Source: Parapedobacter sp042666505 | Lineage (GTDB): Bacteria; Bacteroidota; Bacteroidia; Sphingobacteriales; Sphingobacteriaceae | DNA: 64,000 nucleotides | Direction of reading: 5' to 3' | Assembly: GCF_042666505.1 (NCBI RefSeq) | Contig: NZ_JBHTDN010000003.1 | Location: 248,001 to 312,000 of the forward strand | Shown: positions 17,135 through 27,053 of the stretch, in pieces | Position numbering within the stretch: position 1 is the first letter of the stretch | How the letters are laid out: each line of letters begins with the position of its first letter | Translations under genes and position numbers: made by a program | Notes under the pieces: generated by a model | The model's database searches: none | What the model was told of the DNA's origin: nothing | What the model saw: the letters and a program-made list of their open reading frames with translations, nothing else

Positions 17135-19567
17135 TTACTCATCCCGCAAACTATCCACCGGATTAGCCATCGCCGCGCGGATCGCCTGTCCGCCCACCGT
17201 CAGCAATGCAATCACTACCGCCGATAATCCCGCCAGCCCGAACATCCACCACTTCATGTCAATCCGGTAAGCAAAATCTTCCAACCAACGGCTCATGGCC
17301 CACCAGGCAATCGGTACGGCCAATACGATGGCAATTCCCACCAGTTTCAGGAAGTCTACCGAAAGAAGTCGAATCAGGCCGGCCACAGAAGCTCCGAGTA
17401 CTTTTCGGATACCGATTTCTTTGGTGCGCTGCTCAGCGGTGAATGCAGCCAAGCCGAACAGGCCCAAGCAGGCAATGACAATGGCTAAGGTGGCGAAAGC
17501 GAAACTCAGCTGGCCCACACGGCGCTCCGTACGGTACATATGATTAAATGCGTCGTCCATAAACCGGTACGCAAAAGGATAGCCCGGTGCCAACTTGTTC
17601 CAGATGCCTTCCATCTGCGCAAGCAAAGCAGGCAGATTAGCCGACTCCACTTTAAACGCAGCTTGCATTGGATGATCTTCTAAAAAAAATCCCAGCGGAT
17701 ATACCGGATCGCGGAGTGATTCAAAATTAAAATCTTCCACGACGCCAATAATATCATACGATTTCACCGTACTACCAAATGTAAAATAAATCTTCTTACC
17801 TACGGCGTCATCTCCAAACCCGAGATTCTTGACAGCGGTTTCATTCAGGATGACCGCGGTAGAGTCTGCCGGCCTCGCAGCCGAAAAGTTACGACCGGCA
17901 ATCAGTGCCAAGTCGAACGTAGGCAAATATTGATCATCGACCCGCCAGGTTTGCATCGAAATCGAATTGGTGGGCGACATGACCGATTCTTTCGAAAACG
18001 TATTATCGCTCCGGCTCGAATTCGAAACCGGGAAGTACCCGCTGATGGTGCCCCGTTTTACGCCCGGAAGGGTCAACACCTGATCGCGGAACACGTTGGA
18101 TTGACCTCCCAATGCATGGTAGTCATTAATCAGGATGACATTTTCACGATCATACCCCAGCTTTTTCTGCTGGATATAACGCAGTTGCGCAGTTACGATA
18201 AGCGTGCCGACGATTAATATTATGGACGTTGTGAATTGGAAAACCACTAAACCGCTTCGCAGCGGACTTTTCCCAGACCCGATACTTGCACGAGACTTTA
18301 GTACACGCAATGGTTGAAATGCCGACAGGTACAGGGCAGGATAATAACCAGCGATCAATCCGACGAACAACGCAAGAAGGAGGATGAAAGGAATAGACTT
18401 GATGTTAAAGAGGTCAGCTATGGCAAACGACTTCCCCGAGAGCTCATTAAATAGCGGAATCACCAGCATGACAATGCCTACGGCCAAAATGGTAGCACCC
18501 AATGTAAGCAAGAGCGATTCGACCAGAAATTGACTGGCAACGCCGGATCGCGACGAGCCCAATATCTTACGGATTCCAACATCTTTTGCCCGGTTGGCCG
18601 AACGGGCAGTGGACAGGTTCATGAAATTTACGCAGGCAATTAAAAGGATAAATGCGGAGATCGCCCCGAAAATATAAACATATTGAATGCTGCCGGGGGG
18701 GCTAAGTTCACCCATCAGGTTCGAACGGAGGTGAATATCCGTAATAGGCGTAAGGTCATAATAAAATACGTTGCCTTGACTCCTGAACTCCTCCATGCTG
18801 GATAACTCCATGAATCGTCGTGCGGCTGGGAGGCAATATTTTTGGACATAATGCTCTAGGTGGCCCTGCAGCGCAGATCGGTCATCCGTGCTTTTTAGCA
18901 ACAGGTAGGTCGCAAAGTTATGTGAAAGAAATTCGCCCCAATCCCCATATGGCGCATTTTCCATAGAAAACAGGAAATCATAGTTGAAATGGCCATTTTT
19001 TGGCATATCGTCAATGACTGCGGTGACTTGGTAAGGCGTGACTCCGGCGTCATTGGTTTCCAGTGTTTTACCCAAAGCATCAACGGTATTGAAATGCCGA
19101 ATGGCTGCCGAACGCGTAACGACTACGCTATTGGGCGCATCCAATGCATGAGAAAGATCACCATGCAGTGCGGAATAGGAGAAGATCCGGAAAAATGATG
19201 AGTCGGCGTGAACCACCCGAGCTTCATTAATCCATTTATCACCCTTTTTCACCAGCTTGGCCCCCGAAGCGGAATATAAACGGGCAAAGGCTTCTACTTC
19301 GGGATATTCCTCTTGGAGCACTGGCCCCATCATGTCGCTCGTGTAGGCCATCTCGAGCTTGCTTTCCCCAATGTGAATGTGTGCGTTAGCCCGCACAATA
19401 CGATCCGCATTGGCATGAAAACGGTCGTAACTTAGCTCATCCAGCACATAGGCCGCAATTAACATAAATCCAGCGAGACCAAGCGCCAACCCGATGATGT
19501 TCAGCGAAGTGAACATCCGATTCGTTTTCAGGTTTCGCCACGCGGTTTTAAAATACGTTTGTAACAT
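17135..19567 (-). CDS. FtsX/MacB-type ABC transporter permease (array member 7)
   Basis: The 810-residue protein keeps the full duplicated MacB_PCD/FtsX layout. Visible motifs are YVLDELSYDRFH after TM1, RAKDVGIRKILGS after TM2, RTKEIGIRKVLGA after TM6, a WWMF in the last TM hairpin, and NPVDSLRDE at the end. The Asp in RAKDVG replaces the usual Glu. Its start lies only 15 bp after member 6, so it must be co-transcribed with it. Role as for the array: ATP-driven work on an envelope lipid, lipoprotein or peptide, with no substrate evidence in the sequence. Confidence 0.88.
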   Translation of the reverse strand: MLQTYFKTAWRNLKTNRMFTSLNIIGLALGLAGFMLIAAYVLDELSYDRFHANADRIVRANAHIHIGESKLEMAYTSDMMGPVLQEEYPEVEAFARLYSASGAKLVKKGDKWINEARVVHADSSFFRIFSYSALHGDLSHALDAPNSVVVTRSAAIRHFNTVDALGKTLETNDAGVTPYQVTAVIDDMPKNGHFNYDFLFSMENAPYGDWGEFLSHNFATYLLLKSTDDRSALQGHLEHYVQKYCLPAARRFMELSSMEEFRSQGNVFYYDLTPITDIHLRSNLMGELSPPGSIQYVYIFGAISAFILLIACVNFMNLSTARSANRAKDVGIRKILGSSRSGVASQFLVESLLLTLGATILAVGIVMLVIPLFNELSGKSFAIADLFNIKSIPFILLLALFVGLIAGYYPALYLSAFQPLRVLKSRASIGSGKSPLRSGLVVFQFTTSIILIVGTLIVTAQLRYIQQKKLGYDRENVILINDYHALGGQSNVFRDQVLTLPGVKRGTISGYFPVSNSSRSDNTFSKESVMSPTNSISMQTWRVDDQYLPTFDLALIAGRNFSAARPADSTAVILNETAVKNLGFGDDAVGKKIYFTFGSTVKSYDIIGVVEDFNFESLRDPVYPLGFFLEDHPMQAAFKVESANLPALLAQMEGIWNKLAPGYPFAYRFMDDAFNHMYRTERRVGQLSFAFATLAIVIACLGLFGLAAFTAEQRTKEIGIRKVLGASVAGLIRLLSVDFLKLVGIAIVLAVPIAWWAMSRWLEDFAYRIDMKWWMFGLAGLSAVVIALLTVGGQAIRAAMANPVDSLRDE

Positions 19568-19582
19568 GTTAATTTGATTTTA

Positions 19583-21970
19583 TCACTCGTCTCTCAAACT
19601 ATCCACTGGATTCGCTGTTGCCGCCCGGATGGTATGAAATAATACCGTTGCCAGCGTCATTAGTAATACGGCAATTGCTGATAGGAGGAATGGAACAACC
19701 GATAACCCGGTATGGTAGGTAAATAGCTGCAACCACTTGTTCATAAAATACCATGCAACCGGAAACGCGATCAAGCACGAAAGACCAACCAGCACCACGA
19801 AATTTCCCGTAATTAGCGGAATAATCCGGCCCACGCTCGCGCCCAACACCTTGCGGATACTGATTTCTTTCTGTCGTTGCTCCGTGATAAAGCCGATAAG
19901 GCCAAGCAATCCTAGGCAGGTAACCAGGACGGTCAGCACGGAGAATGCAGTAAACAACTTGCCCCGTTTCTGGTCTGCCGCGTACTGCGAATCGAAATCC
20001 TGGTCGAGAAACGTGTATTGGAAAGGCAATTCAGGAAAAAGCGCTTTCCATGCGGTCTCTATACGCGCAATCGTGGCTGGAATATTCCGAGGATCCAGTT
20101 TGAGTTGAATATTGTTACTGTTTGGCGCATAAAATAAAATCAACGATGCGATCGGGTTATACAGCGATTGTTGGTTGAAATCCTTGACAACACCCACTAC
20201 TTCAAAGTAATTGCCGGACGTGTCTCCCGGAAATTTTACGGTTTTACCGATTGCATTTTCACCCCATTCGAACTCCCTGACCATACGCTCGTTGACGATG
20301 ATGCTGCGCAACGTGTCCGATAGCCCGGAAAAGTTCCTTCCCTGCATGATTTCCATGCCCAGGGTGTTGATGTAGTCTTCGTCGATGCCGTAGGTAAACA
20401 CTCCCTTGTCCACAAACCCGTTTTTGGACTCGACCGTAAAGAGATTAAAGTTGATATTTGCACCCGGTACAGCTTGAGACGTACTGACTGCCAGCACTTG
20501 GGGATTTTGCCGCATTTCATTTTTGAAGGAAAGGATTTTGCCGCGCACATCGCGCTGTGAATTGGCGGTTATCGTCAATACCTGATCCTTGTTGAACCCG
20601 AGGTCTTTCGAGCGGAGGTATGCCAGCTGGTTATAAACTACCCAGGTGCAGATAAGCATGATGATTGAAATGGAAAACTGGATGACAACCAGCGCGCGGC
20701 GGAGCGTAACATTACTGGAGCTTTTGGAAAGGCTCCCTTTCAGTACACTCACTGGATTGAATTTTGAAAGGTAGAGTGCAGGATAGCTTCCTCCCATCAA
20801 TCCCACGAATACCACCACGGCCAATATCGTGAGCAACGTATTCGGCTGCAACAGCGTATCGAATGAAATCGATTTGCCCGACAACGAATTGAATACCGGT
20901 AATAGTAACGCGATGAGTCCAAGGCTCAACAGTAGTGCAAACAACGCCGTCAATAAGGATTCGATTAGGAACTGCGAAATCAACTGCCACCGGGAAGACC
21001 CCGTAACCTTCCGTATGCCGATTTCTTTCGAGCGCCGGGCGGACCGGGCCGTTGTTAGGTTCATGTAGTTGATGCAGGCGATCAATAACATGAAAAAAGC
21101 AGCTGCCGAAAATATATAGATGTACGAGATGTTTCCCAATTCTTCCGGTTCGCCTTCCATATCAGAATGGAGGTGAATGGCTGTAATCGGTCGGATGCCG
21201 AACCGAATGTTGATTTGGAACTGCGCGAAAATAGAAGCCAGGTATTTATCATACATCGGCAATAATTTTTGTTCAAAGGACGCAGCCTTGGTTTGCGGCT
21301 TCAACAGCACATACGTGTGAAAGCCGAAACCACCCCAATTATTGGCAAAGTCCGCAGGTAACGAACTCCTTGAAATCAAGACATGGAAGATGATGTGCGA
21401 ATTTTTAGGGACATCTTTTACTACACCGGTTATTTTATACACGTCCCCATTGGTGTTTTCCAGTGATTTTCCCACATAACTGCCATCCTTGCCAAAAAAT
21501 TTCTCCGCGACCGACTGCGTCAGCACCATGGAGTTCGGGGCCACTAACGCGGTATGGGGATCGCCTTCAATAAACGGATGCGTAAAAACCCGAAAAACGT
21601 TGCTATCTGCGAAGAAAACCTTGTCCTGATAAAGGCTTAATTCACCTTTTTTGTACAACACATTGCCGTTGCCCACAAATCGGACAGCCTCTTCCACTTC
21701 GGGATAATCTTTGCTCAATGCCGGAGCCATGGGAAAAGGTGTGGACACCCATTTCAGTGTGTCTTTTTCTGGTTCCTTGATATAAGATTCCACACGGAAT
21801 ATGCGGTCCGCTTTTTCGTGATACCGGTCATAACTGAGTTCGTCCTGAATGTAGAAAATCAGAAAAAGGCTGAATGTGATGCCAATCGTAAGCCCAAGAA
21901 TATTCAATAGGCTGTACCATTTGTCTCGTTTGAAGTTGCGCAAGGCAACTGATAAGAGGTTTTTTATCAT
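19583..21970 (-). CDS. FtsX/MacB-type ABC transporter permease (array member 6)
   Basis: The 795-residue permease has YIQDELSYDRYH after TM1, RSKEIGIRKVTGS after TM2, RQKEISIRKVLGA after TM6 and NPVDSLRDE at the end. The final TM hairpin (TYHTGLSVVPFLLSA) lacks the WWMF signature, unlike both neighbours, so neighbouring genes are not each other's closest relatives throughout the array. It starts 83 bp after member 5 with no operator between. Confidence 0.88.
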   Translation of the reverse strand: MIKNLLSVALRNFKRDKWYSLLNILGLTIGITFSLFLIFYIQDELSYDRYHEKADRIFRVESYIKEPEKDTLKWVSTPFPMAPALSKDYPEVEEAVRFVGNGNVLYKKGELSLYQDKVFFADSNVFRVFTHPFIEGDPHTALVAPNSMVLTQSVAEKFFGKDGSYVGKSLENTNGDVYKITGVVKDVPKNSHIIFHVLISRSSLPADFANNWGGFGFHTYVLLKPQTKAASFEQKLLPMYDKYLASIFAQFQINIRFGIRPITAIHLHSDMEGEPEELGNISYIYIFSAAAFFMLLIACINYMNLTTARSARRSKEIGIRKVTGSSRWQLISQFLIESLLTALFALLLSLGLIALLLPVFNSLSGKSISFDTLLQPNTLLTILAVVVFVGLMGGSYPALYLSKFNPVSVLKGSLSKSSSNVTLRRALVVIQFSISIIMLICTWVVYNQLAYLRSKDLGFNKDQVLTITANSQRDVRGKILSFKNEMRQNPQVLAVSTSQAVPGANINFNLFTVESKNGFVDKGVFTYGIDEDYINTLGMEIMQGRNFSGLSDTLRSIIVNERMVREFEWGENAIGKTVKFPGDTSGNYFEVVGVVKDFNQQSLYNPIASLILFYAPNSNNIQLKLDPRNIPATIARIETAWKALFPELPFQYTFLDQDFDSQYAADQKRGKLFTAFSVLTVLVTCLGLLGLIGFITEQRQKEISIRKVLGASVGRIIPLITGNFVVLVGLSCLIAFPVAWYFMNKWLQLFTYHTGLSVVPFLLSAIAVLLMTLATVLFHTIRAATANPVDSLRDE

Positions 21971-22053
21971 GGTTGTGGCGTTACTGTTAATTCGTATATT
22001 TTCCTTTACTCAATTATCCCCCGTTTTCTTCGTTTCCACCGCTTGGACGCCAC

Positions 22054-24450
22054 TCATTCATCCCTCAGGCTATCCACCGGATTGGCCACTGCCGCCCGTA
22101 TCGCCTGTCCGCTTACCGTGAGTAAAGCAATGACTACGGCAGCGAGCCCCGCCACGGCAAACATCCACCATTGGATATCGATATGGTACGCAAAGTCTTC
22201 CAGCCATTTGTTCATTGCCCACCAAGCAATGGGGGAGGCGATGGCAATGGCGATCAATACCAGCTTCACGAAATCCAGCGACAACAGTTTCACAATGCTT
22301 GCTACACTGGCACCCAATACCTTGCGTACGCCAATTTCTTTTTTACGCTGTAGTGTGCTATACGAAACCAGTGCCAGCAATCCGAGGCATGAAATGAAGA
22401 TCGTCAGTAACGCAAACTGGAAAAACAATTGGCCAAAACGCTCTTCGGCCCGGTATTGACGATCGAAAAATTCATCGGCAAAGAAATAATTGAAAGGTCG
22501 GTTCGGAATAGTCTCCTGCCATTTAGTGGCGATAGCCTCCATGGTGGACGGTAGGTTATCCGTGTCGATTTTGATGGAAATATAGTTGGAGAAATTGCCT
22601 TGCCCCAATTGAATAGCCATGGGCGTAATCTGCGCCTGAAGCGACCGGAAATGGAAATCTTTGACCACCCCGATGATCGTACCGTCGCGACCATTCCCTA
22701 ATCGAAATTGTCGATCTATTGCATCTGCAGGATTACTGTAACCCAACAATTGGACGGCGCGCTCATTCAGCACGAGGCTGTGGGTTGAATCCGACGTGAA
22801 AGCGGTTGAAAATGCTCGGCCGGCCACGACCTTAATGTCATATTGTGGGATGAAATTTTCATCCACATTATACAGGTCGACCGTTACGGTTTGCATATCG
22901 CCGTTCTGATTCTCCAACTCGGCATATACCCTGCCATTGTCTCCGCCCGGTATATTTCCTGAGCGTGTGGTGGACTGGACGGCGGGAATGGAAGACAACA
23001 ACGATTTGAACGTTTCCTGTTTGCTGTCGAAACGGGTTTCCACAACCAAGGTTTGTGTTTTGTTAAACCCAAGGTCGTGGTTGCGCATGTAGCTTAATTG
23101 GTGATACACAATAAACGTCACCGCAATGAGCGTTACCGATACGGCAAATTGGGTGATCACCAATGTTTTTCTAAGCCATATCCCATTTCCGCCCGGTGCA
23201 AAACGACCTTTTAATACCTTCGTGGGTTTAAACGAAGACAATACGAAAGCAGGATAACTGCCCGCAAACAGGCCGATCACCAAGGTAAGTAATACCAGTA
23301 CGACCAGGGATGCTGGTCGGCTGAAAAAGCTAAAGGCTGCGGCTTTGCCTACAAATTGGTTAAACCACGGAATGGTGATTTCGATAAGAACAAAAGCCAC
23401 CGCGAAGGCGATTAGGCTCACGGTTACCGCCTCCCCCAAAAACTGGTTGACAAGCTGGTAGCGGTTTGCGCCCGCTACCTTGCGAACCCCAACCTCTTTG
23501 CCCCGTTCGGCGGCCCGGGCGGTGGTGAGGTTAACGAAGTTAATGCAGGCGATGAGCAGGATAAAGAGGGCGACCAACGAAAAAATATACACATTATTGA
23601 GGTTGCCGCTTTCGAAACCTTGATTGGTGATTCGGTTGGAACCTAGGTAGATACCTTCGAAAGGTTCCAGAACCAGGGTGAAACTCATTTCCGTCTGCTG
23701 AATCTCTTGCGGCAATCGTTGTCTTAAGAAGCCGGGCAGTTGCCTTTGAAGTTGATTGGGATCCACCCCCTCTTTGAGCAAAAGAAAGGAGGCGGTGCCG
23801 AAATTACCCCATTGATCATTTACCTGGGGGTCGAAGATTTGCTGACAGGTGGCGAATGACAGGAAGATATCCGCTTTTAGCGATGAGTTGCTTGGAATAT
23901 CAGCCATAACGCCTGTGACCTGGACGGGCATGGCACTTTCCATGATATAAAGGGTCTTGCCAAGTGGGTCTTCGTCTCCGAAATATTTCTTTGCGGCAGT
24001 TTGGGAAATGACCATCGAAAACGGATGCTGTAATGCCGTTTGGGGGTTGCCGTTTATTAACGGGAAGTCAAATACAGCGAATAGGGAAGAATCCGCAAAA
24101 AACGTGTTGGGCTCCTGAAATTTCCTGTCACCTATGCGAGCCAGCAAACTGATCTGACTGAGCCGGACAAACTGTTCTACTTGCGGAAAATCCTGTGCTA
24201 GATGAAATGCCATGGCGCTGGAGGAAGCTCCTTCGTGAATCGTTTCGGCAGGTAATTTGATGTCAGTGGCCAAGCGGTAAATGCGCTTTCCATTTTTATG
24301 GAAGCCATCGTAGCTGAATTCGGTGTGCACATATTGATAAATGAGGAAGCTTGCGGTCATGCCGATAGCCAGCCCCAATACGTTGATGAGCGAAAAGACT
24401 TTGTTTCTCATCAAGCTGCGCCATGCGATTTTAAAATAGTTCCTGATCAT
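22054..24450 (-). CDS. FtsX/MacB-type ABC transporter permease (array member 5)
   Basis: The 798-residue permease has VHTEFSYDGFH after TM1, the coupling motifs RGKEVGVRKVAGA and RKKEIGVRKVLGA, a WWMF signature and NPVDSLRDE. Its 3' end shares long near-identical DNA stretches with members 3 and 4 (for example CATCCACCATTGGAT on the plus strand in all three), consistent with recent recombination or conversion. It starts 31 bp downstream of member 4. Confidence 0.88.
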   Translation of the reverse strand: MIRNYFKIAWRSLMRNKVFSLINVLGLAIGMTASFLIYQYVHTEFSYDGFHKNGKRIYRLATDIKLPAETIHEGASSSAMAFHLAQDFPQVEQFVRLSQISLLARIGDRKFQEPNTFFADSSLFAVFDFPLINGNPQTALQHPFSMVISQTAAKKYFGDEDPLGKTLYIMESAMPVQVTGVMADIPSNSSLKADIFLSFATCQQIFDPQVNDQWGNFGTASFLLLKEGVDPNQLQRQLPGFLRQRLPQEIQQTEMSFTLVLEPFEGIYLGSNRITNQGFESGNLNNVYIFSLVALFILLIACINFVNLTTARAAERGKEVGVRKVAGANRYQLVNQFLGEAVTVSLIAFAVAFVLIEITIPWFNQFVGKAAAFSFFSRPASLVVLVLLTLVIGLFAGSYPAFVLSSFKPTKVLKGRFAPGGNGIWLRKTLVITQFAVSVTLIAVTFIVYHQLSYMRNHDLGFNKTQTLVVETRFDSKQETFKSLLSSIPAVQSTTRSGNIPGGDNGRVYAELENQNGDMQTVTVDLYNVDENFIPQYDIKVVAGRAFSTAFTSDSTHSLVLNERAVQLLGYSNPADAIDRQFRLGNGRDGTIIGVVKDFHFRSLQAQITPMAIQLGQGNFSNYISIKIDTDNLPSTMEAIATKWQETIPNRPFNYFFADEFFDRQYRAEERFGQLFFQFALLTIFISCLGLLALVSYSTLQRKKEIGVRKVLGASVASIVKLLSLDFVKLVLIAIAIASPIAWWAMNKWLEDFAYHIDIQWWMFAVAGLAAVVIALLTVSGQAIRAAVANPVDSLRDE

Positions 24451-24481
24451 TTAGTGTGAATTTGTAAGCAAATGAACTTAT

Positions 24482-26950
24482 TCACTCATCCCTCAGCGAT
24501 TCTACCGGATTGGCGGTCGCCACACGGATCGCTTGCCAAGCTATGGTAACCATCGCTATTAATAGGGCCGCAAATCCTGCCAATACAAACATCCACCATT
24601 GGATTTCAATGCGATAGGCAAAATCGGACAACCAGCTGTTCATCGCCCACCAAGCGAGGGGAGCAGCGATGAACATGGCTATCAACACCAATTTCACGAA
24701 ATCTTTGGACAGCAAGGCCAAGATGCTCGTTACCGTTGCTCCAAGCACTTTCCGGATGCCAATTTCCTTGGTACGCTGGAAGGCCGTAAGTGCAGCCAGA
24801 CCAAAAAGCCCTAAGCAACTAATGAGAATGGTAATGACCGTTGCCAGATTAATGAGCTTACCGATCTGTCGTTCCTGCTTATACATCGCTTCCAGTGTTT
24901 CATCATAAAATCGGTATTCGAAAGCTTCAGAAGGATAGAAAGCATTCCATTGCTCACGGACAGCGTCCAGGGTAGCCTGCCAGCGGGTAGGGTCATGGGT
25001 ATTCATTTTGATGTTAAATGCGGTGAGGCTCGACTTTTCAGTGGCCAGGATCACCGGTGCAATCGGTGTATAAAAATCCTGTGTGTGAAAATCTTTCACC
25101 ACTCCAGCGATTGCATGGCTGGGATTTCCTCTTTGCCCGATAAATTTACCGATGGCTTCACTGGGCGTTGCGAATCCAAATGCCCTGGCGGCGGTTTCAT
25201 TGATTATAAATTCGGAGATGGTGTCAGACGCATGCAGGTTTCTGCCCGCAAGCAAGGCTATTTGATACAGACCCAAATAGGCCGTGTCGATGAGCTTTTT
25301 GTATCCGGTGATCTCAACCGGATTGTTTCCGTCCGGGGCATACCCAAATGGGCTCGACGAATAACCGGATGACAAGGGAGCGCTTCCCAAAGCAGCTTTT
25401 TCGATACCTGGTAGCTGCCTAAGTTCATTGAGCAGCGTGAACTGCTTGTCTTTATAACGCGGATCCGATACGTATTTCCAGGGTACATTGACTAATATAA
25501 CGGCTTCTTTATTAAAACCCATGTCGGCCTTCAGGGTATGCCGAAGCTGCATGCCGATAATAATCGTGCTAATAATAAATGTCAAGGCGATGGTGAATTG
25601 GAACACGATCAGCACCTGCTGGAGCGAAAAACGACGCTTGGGCGGAATCACCGAAAAGAAATTTTTGAACACGTCGACGGTTTTCACCCGTGTTATTACC
25701 CAACTCGGGTATAATCCCGCGAGTAACGTGATGAGTACCACAAGGCCAAGCATGAAACCGATCAGCAAACCCGCACCCGCTGCTGGTGTCACGCCCGCGG
25801 GGATGATGTCGGCCAAAGCCCAGAATGCCAACCTGCCGAGTGCCAAAGCAAAGACTGAAGCAATAAGTGCGGTAATTAACGTTTCGCTTAAAAACAAGCC
25901 GATCAATTGCCAAGCCCCTCCTCCGAGAGTCTTTCGTACCCCGATTTCCCTGGCCCGTTGCGGAATCTGCGCCACGCTCATGTTGACGTAATTGATACAG
26001 GCCAGGATAAGCAGGAAACCGCCGATACCGATCAATCCGTATAAGACCATTTTGCTGGTTTTGCTGACACCATAGTCAGATACATGCGTGGCAAAATGCA
26101 CTTCTCGTATGGGCAATAACTCATAGGATCGACCCCGTTTAGGTACATCGGCGTTTCCCTGGCGCTTACGCTCTGCTTCGAAGGCGCTCCAATGACGGGC
26201 ATCAAGTTCATTGATCTCGCGGAGTTTCGCGTTCGCATCCACGCCTTCAGCCAACTGCAGATAGAGCCTGTCGCTACCATTGGTGTTGGTCCACATGTAG
26301 GCTTCGTAATTTGTTTTGGGCAAAGCGAAAAACTCCCGGGTAGTGAATTCAGACGGGGTGTAATAGTCGGCTACGATCCCTGTTACGGTCCGCGTCAGCG
26401 TATCGCGCCCGTAATACGTAATCGTTTCATGAAGAATATCTTCGGGCTTTACGTTGGGAAAGTATGCGTGGGCGCGGCTTTCGGTGAGTACAACGCTTTC
26501 AGGGGCATTCAGGGCTGTATGCTTATCACCGGCAATCCACCTATAGGGTAGCATATTGAAATAGGACGTGGTGGTAGCGGCAATCTGATCAGGGTCTTCC
26601 TTGATGAAGACTTCCTGGTTTTTCCGTTTGATTTCCACGCTGTTTATCCATTGACCAAACACCGGAACCACGTGTTCCATTCCGGCAATTTCTTCCACGA
26701 TTCCCAGATACAGCGGCGCCGATACACCTCCCATGCGGGATTCCTTGCCTTCCCGACTGAATGCGCTGATAACTTTATAGATACGTTCGCTGTTGGTCAA
26801 TTGTGCGTCGTAGCTAAATTCATAGTCGAGAATGCGATAGATTACCCAGCAGGCGCTGATTCCGATGGCCAATCCCAGGATATTCAATGCGGTGAACAAT
26901 TTGTTTCGCCACAGGTGCCGGAAAGCATTTCTGAAGTAGTTCCTTATCAT
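24482..26950 (-). CDS. FtsX/MacB-type ABC transporter permease (array member 4, sister of member 3)
   Basis: At 822 residues this is the longest member. Its start (RHLWRNKLFTALNILGLAIG, then SACWVIYR) is nearly the same as that of member 3, and both have FTALN, YRMV/YRIL and DYE in the same place, so they form a sister pair. Coupling motifs are RAREIGVRKTLGG and RTKEIGIRKVLGA; the C-terminus is NPVESLRDE. The first periplasmic domain carries an extended, more polar insertion (RKRQGNADVPKRGRSYE). It follows member 3 by 103 bp with no operator. Confidence 0.88.
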   Translation of the reverse strand: MIRNYFRNAFRHLWRNKLFTALNILGLAIGISACWVIYRILDYEFSYDAQLTNSERIYKVISAFSREGKESRMGGVSAPLYLGIVEEIAGMEHVVPVFGQWINSVEIKRKNQEVFIKEDPDQIAATTTSYFNMLPYRWIAGDKHTALNAPESVVLTESRAHAYFPNVKPEDILHETITYYGRDTLTRTVTGIVADYYTPSEFTTREFFALPKTNYEAYMWTNTNGSDRLYLQLAEGVDANAKLREINELDARHWSAFEAERKRQGNADVPKRGRSYELLPIREVHFATHVSDYGVSKTSKMVLYGLIGIGGFLLILACINYVNMSVAQIPQRAREIGVRKTLGGGAWQLIGLFLSETLITALIASVFALALGRLAFWALADIIPAGVTPAAGAGLLIGFMLGLVVLITLLAGLYPSWVITRVKTVDVFKNFFSVIPPKRRFSLQQVLIVFQFTIALTFIISTIIIGMQLRHTLKADMGFNKEAVILVNVPWKYVSDPRYKDKQFTLLNELRQLPGIEKAALGSAPLSSGYSSSPFGYAPDGNNPVEITGYKKLIDTAYLGLYQIALLAGRNLHASDTISEFIINETAARAFGFATPSEAIGKFIGQRGNPSHAIAGVVKDFHTQDFYTPIAPVILATEKSSLTAFNIKMNTHDPTRWQATLDAVREQWNAFYPSEAFEYRFYDETLEAMYKQERQIGKLINLATVITILISCLGLFGLAALTAFQRTKEIGIRKVLGATVTSILALLSKDFVKLVLIAMFIAAPLAWWAMNSWLSDFAYRIEIQWWMFVLAGFAALLIAMVTIAWQAIRVATANPVESLRDE

Positions 26951-27053
26951 CTTTTTTAATCTTTGGCTATCGGCACTCTGCGCTCAGCCATTTTCCTCTA
27001 TTGTTTCTGTTTATTGCTTTCATAATTTTAACTGGACCGCTGACAACGGTTTG